Shown: piece by piece, positions 56,971-64,000 of the stretch | How the letters are laid out: every line of letters begins with the position of its first letter | Numbering within the stretch: position 1 is the first letter of the stretch | Assembly (NCBI RefSeq): GCF_000283155.1 | Contig: NW_004454290.1 | Coordinates: 2,113,127-2,177,126 of the forward strand | Origin: Ceratotherium simum simum | Lineage: Eukaryota > Chordata > Mammalia > Perissodactyla > Rhinocerotidae | Direction: 5' to 3' | DNA length: 64,000 bases | Position numbers and translations under genes: made by a program | The notes under the pieces: generated by a model | The model's database searches: none | Told to the model about the DNA's origin: nothing | Seen by the model: only the letters and a program-made list of their open reading frames with translations

Positions 56971-58800
56971 AAGCAACGATTCCCTATTTCCTCTTTCCCT
57001 CAGCCCCTGCTAAAGTAGTCTACTTCCTGTCTCTATGAATTTGCCTAAACTAGATACTATATGTAAGTGGAATCATACGGTATTTGCCATTTTGTGTTTG
57101 GCTTGTTTCACATAGCATAATGTCTTCAACGTTTATCCATATTATAGCATGTATCAGAATTTCATTCAATTTTTTATGGCTGAATAATATTCCATGATTT
57201 GTATATATCACATTTTCTTTATTCATTTATCTATTTATGGACAGTTGAGTTTTTTCTACCTTTTGCATTTTGTGAATAATACTGCAATGAACATTGGAGT
57301 ACATGTATCTGTTTGAATCCCTACTTTCAATTCGTTTGAATATATACCTAGGAGTGGAATTGCTGGGTCATATGGTAATTCTATGTTTAGCTTTTTGAGG
57401 ATCCACCAAACTGTTTTCTAGGCTGCACCATTTTACACTAGCACCAGCAACATGTAATTGTTCCAATTTCTCCATGTGCTTGTCAACATTTGTTGTTTTC
57501 TATGTTTTGGATAATAGCCATCCTGGTAGATGTTAAGTAATATCTCACTGTGGTTTTGGTTTGCATTTCTTTAGTGATTAGAGATGTTGAGCATCTTTTC
57601 ATTTGCTTGTTGGCCATTTATATTTCTTCAGAGAAATGTATATAAAAGTCTCTTAAAATTTGTTCGTTTGGGTTTTGTTGTTGCTGTTATTGAGTTGTAG
57701 CAGTTCTTTTTATAGTCTAGATATTAATTCCTTATAAGATATATGATTTTCAAATATTTTCTTCCATTCTGTGGTTGTGTCACTAGATAGTGTCTTTTGA
57801 TGCACAAAAGTTTTTAATTTTGATGAAGGCCAATTTATCTATTTTTCTCTTTTGTTGGCTGTGTTTTTGATGTCATATCCAAGAAATGATTGCCAAATCC
57901 AATGTTATGAAGATTTTCCCTTATGTTTTCTTCTAAGAGTTTTATAGTCCTAGCTCTTATATTTAGGTCTTTGATTCATTTGAGTTAATTTTTGTATATG
58001 GTAAGGTAATGGTCCCACTTCATTCTTTTCCATGTGGATATCCAGTTTTCCCAACACTATTGCTTGAAAAGAGTGTCCTTCCCTATTGAATGTTCTTGGC
58101 ATCCTTGTCAAAAATCATTTGACCATCTACTCAAGGGCTTATTTCTGAGCTCTCTGTTTTATTCCGTTGGTCTCTATGTCTGTTTTATGCCTGTCCACAC
58201 TGTTTTGATTAGTGTAGCTTTGTAGTAAGTTTTGAAACCAGGAAGTGTGAGTCCTCCAACTTTGTTCTTTTTCAAGATTGTTTTGGCCATTCAGAGTCCC
58301 TTGAGACTCCTATGAGTTTTAGGATGAGTTTTTCTATTTCTGCAAAAAACATTGTTGGGATTTTGATAGGGGTTGCATTGAATTTTTAGATCACTTTTGG
58401 TAGTATTGTCATTGTCACATTACTAAGTCTTTCAATTCACGGACATGGGATGTTTTCCATTTATTTTGTCTCCTTTAATTTCTTTGAGTAATGTTTTGTA
58501 ATTTTCAGTGTTGAAGACTTTTGCCTTGTTGGTTAAGTTTATTCCTAAGTATTTTATTCTTTTTAATGCTATTATAAATGGAATTGTTTGCATAGTTTCC
58601 TGTTTATATTGTTCATTGTTAGTGTATGGAAACAACTGTGTGTTGAGTGTTAATTTTGTATCCTGCAACTTTGTTTAATTCATTTATTAGCTCTAATAAT
58701 TTTTTTTTTTGTTTGTGGAATATTTAGGGTTTTCTATATATAAAATCATGTCATCTGGAAACAGAGATAATTTTACTTCTTCCATTCTAATTTGGATGCT

Positions 58801-58836
58801 TTTTCTTTCTTTCTTTCTTTCTTTCTTTTTTTTTGT
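58801..58836 (+). repeat. TTTC microsatellite in a SINE tail
   Basis: A (TTTC)n run adjoins the poly-T end of the ERE at 58827-59066. It probably grew from the SINE tail. Confidence 0.9.
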
Positions 58837-59066
58837 GAGGAGATCAGCTCTGTGCTAACATCTGCCAATCCTCCTCTTTTTTTGGCAAGGAAGACTGGCC
58901 CTGGGCTAACATCCGTGCCCATCTTCCTCCACTTTATATGGGATGCCTCCACAGCATGGCTTGCCAAGCAGTGCGTCGGTGCGTAGCCGGGATCCGAACC
59001 GGCGAACCCTGTGCCGCCGGCAGCGGAGCGCACACACTTAACCTCTTGCACCACCAGGCCCGCCCA
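58827..59066 (-). repeat. ERE SINE inside L1
   Basis: The reverse ERE contains GCGTCGGTGCGTAGCCGG and ends CACCAGGCCCGCCC. The flanking L1 text (GGATGCTTTTTCTTT / CAGCCTTTTATTTCTTT) shows a diverged target repeat. Confidence 0.85.
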
Positions 59067-59235
59067 GCCTTTTATTTCTTTTTCTTGGCTAATTGTTCTG
59101 GCTAGAACTTCCAATATCCTGTTGAATAGAAGTGGTGAAAGTGGGCATCCTTATCTTCTTTGTGATCTTAAGGGAAAAGCTTTTAGTCTTTCACCATTGA
59201 GTATGATGTTAGCTGTGGGTTTTTCATATATGGCC

Positions 59236-60447
59236 TGTTATGGGCTGAATTACAGGTGTCTGACTTATGTATCCAATCAGTCATTTCAGTTGAAATCAGG
59301 AATAGAGATTGGGTTATCCAGGAAAGATCTGTGCAAGACCCTCTTGTCTGATGGCTTGGACCTCTGTGAATTGCCTGGGAGGTCAACAAGGTTTTTGAGA
59401 ATTTTGTACCAGCAGAACTGCTGTCAGCTTGGACTGAAGAGGATAGAGACAGGACTAGATGAAGGAAGGCCATCAGACTTCTGAGATTCTACAAGAGAAG
59501 CCAACAGAGCTATCCAGCTGCAAACATGCATTTTCCACCAAGAAAAGGGAAAAATGATCCCAAAGGGGGTCAGGAGGTTGGCAGGGTTGATACTGCCACC
59601 ATGGGCTCTAGTGCACAGGTGCATGGATCAGGGCTGTTTTATCCTCAGTTCCAGAGTGGTAGGGCCACTTCCCAGGGCTTAGAAAATGTACCTGGTGGGC
59701 CCAGAAGGCAGGGCCACCCAGGTAGATCCAGAGGACAGAGCATGAAGCCAAAGAGGAATAGTCTCAAGTCTTGAAATCTAATACAATTCTGTCCTGCTAT
59801 GGTTTGCACTTGCTTGAGACCTGTGACTGCTTTCTTCTTTTATATTTCTCCGTTTGGAATGAAAATGTCTATCCTTTGTTTGTTCCACCATTGTATTTCG
59901 GGAGCATATAAGTTGACTGATTTTACAGGTTCACAGCTGGACAGGATTTTCCTTCAGGATGAATCACAGCTTGAGTTTCCTTCATACATGAGTTAGATGA
60001 GATTTAGAAGAGATTTTGGACTTAGATTTGATGTTGGAATGAGTTAAGACTTTTGGGGCTGTTGGCATGGAGGTGAATGATTTTGCTTTGAGAAGGACAT
60101 GGATTTTGAGGGTGCAGAGGGCAGAAGGTTATAGGCTAAAATGTGTCCCCTTGAAATTTATATTTTGAAGTCCTAACCCCCAGTACCTCAGAATGTGACT
60201 GTATTTGGTGATAAGGTCTTTAAAAAGGTAATTAGGTTAAAGTAAGATCATATCAGTGGGCCCTAATCCAATATGTCTTGTGTTGACATACGGAGAAGAT
60301 GGCCATCTACAAGCCAAAGAGAGGGGCTTCAGAATCAAACTAATGTTGGTAACTTTTAGCCTCCAGAATTCTGAGAAAATAAATTTCTGTTGTTTAAGCC
60401 ACCTAGTCTATGGTACTTTGTTATAGCAGCCCTAGCAAACTAATACA
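59236..60447 (+). repeat. MaLR retroelement (LTR plus internal part) inside L1
   Basis: It begins TGTTATGGGCTGAATTACAG and ends CAAACTAATACA, with a 5-bp target TGGCC / TGGCT. The 3' LTR carries ACCTCAGAATGTGACTGTAT, GGTGGGCCCTAATCC-type and CCAGAATTCTGAGAAAATAA text. The middle has MaLR internal landmarks (CCACCATTGTATTTCGGGAG, TTACAGGTTCACAGCTGGAC, TGGAATGAGTTAAGACTTTT). The open frames at 59011-59484 and 59526-59774 fall in it and are not genes. Confidence 0.8.
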
Positions 60448-61199
60448 TGGCTTTTATTGTGTTGAAGGAATTTCCTTGTATTCCTAATGTGTTGGGTGTT
60501 TTTAATCATGAAAACTTGTATTGAATTTGGTCAAATACTTTTTCTGCATTAATTAAGATGATCATGTGTTTTTTTCTCCTTTATTCCATTACTGTATTCT
60601 ATTACATTAATTGGTTTTTGTACGTTGAAACATCCTTGTATTCCAGGGGTAAATCCAATGGGGTATAATCATTTTAATATGCTGTTGAATTTGGTTTGCT
60701 ACCATTTCGTCGAGGATTTTTGTATCAATATTCATAAAAGATATAGTTATGTAGTTTTATAAATGGATGTCACTGATGAAAGACTGGAAGGTGGGAGGAA
60801 GGGAGAAATGATTTTTTTTTCTTCATCTTGGTTTCTGATAATGTCTCCAGCAGTGGCAGCAATAGTGGAAAATGAGTTCAGCTCCAGGGTTTATGGTCTA
60901 GCAATGCAGTTCCAGGAGTCATTCCAGAAGTCTTGGCAGTGTGATATTTGTGGTCTCTGGCCCCGGTAGTGGCATGTGCAGTGGTGGGTGGCCTTAGGCT
61001 CTGAGATTTTTGTAGTTCTGATGGGAATATGGACTCCTGGCATTCTGCAATGTGGCTGCACTGATTCCAAAAGCAAATTCCCCTAAGACTGGTAACAACT
61101 TCCTAGAATTATTAATTGCTCAGTAACCTCATCTTCTCTGTTTTACTCCTCAAACCTTTCCATCACTTTTGTATTCTATTTCCTATATACAATTTGCAA

Positions 61200-62160
61200 T
61201 ATTTAGCATGGTTTCAGTTTTTCTGATGGGACATTAAGTGGAACACCTTCTATTTTTAGCTTGCTAATTTTTTCTTATTTCTAATCAGTTTTAGGTGTTG
61301 AATTTTATCAAATATATTTTTTTGAATCTGTCAAGATGATTATGTTTTTCCTCCCTCTTAAGATTTTTAAACAATAAATTGCAATAAAAGATTCCTTAAA
61401 GATAAAATCACCCTTGAATTCTGGGGATAAACCCTACTTGGTTGCATTTATTTTTCTTTTAATGCATTACGTGGTTCAATTTGCTAACATTTAAATTAAG
61501 ATTTTTAATATTTATATTTGCAAGTGAGATTGGTATATATCAGGAGTTGACAAATTCTTTCTGTAAAGGTCAAGACAGTGAATAGCTTACAGTGTGTGGG
61601 CCAAACAGTCTCCGTTGCAACTACTCAGTTTTGCTGTTGTAGTGTGAAAGCAGCCGTAGTCAGTACATAAACAAACGAGTGTTGGGTCTGTTCTAGTAAA
61701 ATTTTATTTATGAACACTAAAATTTGAATTTCCAATAATTTTCACAGGTCATCAAATATTATTCTTCTTTTGAGTCTTTTCAACCTTTTAAAATTGTAAA
61801 TACCATTCTTAGCCCACGGGCCACATAAAAACACTTGGCGGGCTGGATTTGTCCACAGACTGTAGTTTGTTGATCTCTGGTCTATATTTACTTTTTGGGA
61901 AATGATCCTCCTCTAGTTTGGAATCAGTGTTACATTAATAGTACTCAATGAATTCTGAGGTTTCCCACCATTTTCCATGCTTTGCAACAGTTAAAATTAC
62001 ATGGGAATTATCCTTTCATTGAAGGTGGTAGAACTAGTTCGTAGGCCATCTAGGTGTTGTACATTTTTAGGAATTAGATCACTGAATATCTTTTCCAGTT
62101 TTTCTCTGATTAAAGAAGTTCTTCTAGTTATAAACTTTCAACTAATGAACTATCATAGAT
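61200..62160 (-). repeat. Old L1 fragment, split by a hAT element
   Basis: Text such as TTGAATTCTGGGGATAAACC, CAATTTGCTAACATTTAAAT and, after the insert, TTGGAATCAGTGTTACATTA is L1 ORF2 in reverse orientation. It is strongly decayed. Confidence 0.65.
61541..61879 (+). repeat. Non-autonomous hAT transposon with TIRs and 8-bp duplication
   Basis: The left end CAGGAGTTGACAAATTC matches the reverse complement of the right end, CAGAGATCAACAAACTACAG. It is flanked by GTATATAT (61533-61540) and GTCTATAT (61880-61887), the 8-bp target size of hAT elements. The body (GTGGGCCAAACAGTCTCCGT ... GAAAGCAGCCGTAGTCAGTA) fits a Charlie-type MER family. Confidence 0.8.
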
Positions 62161-63177
62161 ATATGGCTATACACCAGAGCAAGCCATTGCTTCTTTTGCC
62201 ACCAGATGGCATTACCATATTTGTGTTTTGGAAGGAGCACTCAGGCTGCGGTGTAGAGAATGGATTGGACTGGGGCAAGTGTGACTGCATGAGGTAGAGT
62301 GCCATTGTCCAGGTAAGAGATGATGTTGGCTTAGAGTCCTGTAGCTACTGGTGGATGAAAGAAGAAATGTTAGACAGACTGTAAAAACGTTCAGGAGGTG
62401 TGTTACGGGTTTTCAAGACCACTTCCAGGTTCAATGACTCACTAGGAGGACTTATTGGATTTAGGATATAGTCATACTCATGGCTATGATCTAGTACGGT
62501 GAATAGATAGAAAGGAAAATTAGCAAAAGGGAATGGTACATGGAGTGGTGTCCAGAAGAAACCAGGCACAAGCTTCCAAGAGTCTTCTCCCAGTGGAGTC
62601 ACAAAGGACATGCTTAATTCCTTCAGCAACGTGTCATGACAACCCACGTGAAATGTTGCCTACCAGGGAAGCTTGCATGAGCCCAGCATTCCAGGGTTTC
62701 TATCAAGAGTCATTATAATGTTGGTACTATCTACCTAGCATAGACCAAAATTCCAGAACCGAGAAGGAAAGCAGGTGTTCAGCACAAACGAAATTGTTTG
62801 CACAAACAGTTGAAGCTCAGTAAACCACTCTTATCAGGGAATGGTCAAACTGTCCCCAAATTCAAGTTCCCAGACACTAGTCAAGGGCCAACCTTGTAAG
62901 CACACCTTTCAAAGGAAAGTAGTCTTAGGCCTACAATGTTAAGTCTTTTCCGTGTTTTCTAACTCTTAACTATGTTTTCTGCACAGGAGGTAAAGTCAAT
63001 ATTTTTCTACTGCATTTCCATCCAAAGGTTGGAAACTTATTAAGGGAATATACTGAGGAATAAATAGCTTTGCCATTGAGACACGTACCAAAAGATTGTC
63101 ACATTCCCGGTAAGGCAGTTAAGGGCTGCACAAACTGCCGCATCTTCATTACTTAATCTAAATATTACACATTGAGG
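62161..63177. other. Intergenic, no gene seen
   Basis: This is unique-looking DNA. The frames at 62001-62297 (+) and 62345-62647 (-) show no domain or splice support. The next SLAM-family gene is not reached. Confidence 0.35.
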
Positions 63178-63227
63178 ACCTCCTCTGTAACTTGCCCAGA
63201 ATACCTCCTCTGTAACTTGCCCAGAGT
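63178..63227 (+). repeat. 25-bp tandem duplication
   Basis: Units at 63178 and 63203 both start ACCTCCTCTGTAACTTGCCC and differ by one base at the end. Confidence 0.95.
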
Positions 63228-63600
63228 CAGGTACTGTGGATACAAATGGTGAGCAAAACCAAACATGCTCTGTATCCTGATGGAGCTCACAGTCTAGTGG
63301 GGAAAGAGAGACATTAATCATATAACCACAAAGAAAAATACTTAAATAGAAAATTTGAAAACTGCCATGAAGGAAAGAGATGTAGTACAATGAGAGAGAA
63401 ATATGGGGTCAGACATTGTCTGGAGGAACAGGGAAGACTTCCCCCAGGAAGGGACATTTGAACTCAGCCCTGAGGGATGAGTGGACATTGATAAGCAAAG
63501 TTGTGTATTGGAGGTAGTGAGGGAAAGGAGGGGGACGTAAAGCATTTTAGGCAGAGGGAGAGTCCAAGGGCTAATGTGTAGATTAAGTTAAATAAAATGT
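63225..63600 (+). repeat. Old mammal-wide repeat, family not assigned
   Basis: GTCAGGTACTGTGGATACAA ... GAGCTCACAGTCTAGTGGGG ... AGGAAGGGACATTTGAACTC has the same order as 27590-28130. Confidence 0.6.
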
Positions 63601-64000
63601 GCCAGAACCACAGATGGCACTGCAAAAACACTACCCAATTTTTTTCTCTTTGCAAGTAGTTCCTGTATCTGCTCACAGAGTTTCTACGCAGAAGCTCTGA
63701 AATTCTTGAGGGTAGCGGTTCAATTTCAGCCCAAGAAGAAAAGGATGAAGAGATGTAGTTCGGGGAGCTGGGAGCCCAAGCACATCTGCAAAGAGTTGCT
63801 CAGAGCAGAGGATCTAGGGCTTCCTTGATAAGCAAGGGTTAAAGGAAGTGGTTTCAGATCTAGAAGCTTCCATTTGCTATCTTGCACACCACCTCTTAGC
63901 AAGTCATTTCTCCCTCAGGGTTTTACAAAACATCCTGAGGCCCTGCACCGGTGGTTCTGAGGGAACTACAGCCTCATTCTCCTCAGTGAAAAGCCCAGTC
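63601..64000. other. Intergenic, no gene seen
   Basis: No repeat or exon was recognised up to the window end. Confidence 0.35.

Larger units (their letters stand above)
55085..60770 (-). repeat. Old L1, split by at least three later insertions
   Basis: L1 3' UTR and ORF2 in minus orientation at 55085-55294, 56975-58800, 59067-59235 and 60448-60770. Landmarks are AATTCAGTGACATTAATTAT, AAGTGGAATCATACGGTATT, TTTGCATTTCTTTAGTGATT, GGATATCCAGTTTTCCCAAC and GGGTTTTTCATATATGGCC. The 58432-58668 frame is an ORF2 piece. It lies upstream of the SLAMF6 promoter. Confidence 0.85.

Noticed and set aside
59011..59484. 157-codon ORF
   Set aside because: It spans the end of an ERE, a piece of L1 and a MaLR internal part; repeat junctions, no family.
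63040..63390. Possible exon of a neighbouring SLAM-family gene (CD84)
   Set aside because: No Ig-like cysteine pattern, no paired splice sites in phase, and it overlaps an old repeat.
1..64000. A novel enzymatic, defence or biosynthetic system
   Set aside because: Apart from SLAMF6, every longer open frame falls in repeats or lacks support. No operon, gene cluster, rRNA or clear tRNA gene is seen.

Overview
This window is mammalian nuclear DNA, almost certainly from a perissodactyl (horse, rhinoceros or tapir). The main clue is a set of about a dozen copies of a tRNA-derived SINE. It has a GGCCGGCCC head, a GTGGCTTAGCGGTTAAG box and a GAGGAAGATCAGCCCTGAG tail, which are the hallmarks of the equine repetitive elements (ERE). 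The DNA is A/T-rich, intron-rich and dominated by L1, ERV, MaLR, MIR and L2 remnants. There is no prokaryotic or plasmid sequence.

The only protein-coding gene I can support is SLAMF6 (NTB-A/Ly108/CD352), on the minus strand, with all seven coding exons inside the window. They are exon 1 (signal peptide) 54818-54866; exon 2 (IgV) 38386-38709; exon 3 (IgC2) 33277-33540; exon 4 (transmembrane) ending at 32811 and starting at 32659 or 32695; exon 5 31236-31318; exon 6 29538-29612; exon 7 with the stop 29142-29189. Splice phases agree at every junction. The predicted protein is 331 or 319 residues, depending on the exon 4 donor. The cytoplasmic tail keeps two immunoreceptor tyrosine switch motifs (TVYAQV and TIYSTI) and an LEYDSV tyrosine. 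No second gene is visible in the roughly 29 kb on the 3' side or the 9 kb on the 5' side.

Layout. 1-6 kb: SINEs, an L1 3' end and a GAAA microsatellite. 6.23-13.56 kb: a minus-strand class I endogenous provirus (provirus 1) with 675-bp LTRs and a 4-bp target duplication. 14.2-15.4 kb: LTR remnants with a solo LTR. 15.4-20.8 kb: mostly unique intergenic DNA with old repeats. 20.8-27.3 kb: a nearly full-length but dead L1. 27.6-29.1 kb: an old repeat and the SLAMF6 3' UTR. 29.1-54.9 kb: SLAMF6. Its 16-kb intron 1 holds an L1, several ERE/MIR/L2 copies and a second, plus-strand provirus (46.61-53.36 kb, provirus 2). 55-62.3 kb: nested L1, LTR, ERE, MaLR and hAT insertions. 62.3-64 kb: mostly unique DNA.

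The most interesting structural signal is that proviruses 1 and 2 have different LTRs but share about 3.7 kb of colinear, A/T-rich, non-coding internal sequence where gag-pol should be. This suggests a non-autonomous ERV lineage that has been paired with different LTRs. They lie in opposite orientation about 35-40 kb apart, with SLAMF6 exons 2-7 between them. I did not find an undescribed enzymatic or defence system. All alignments here were made by eye.
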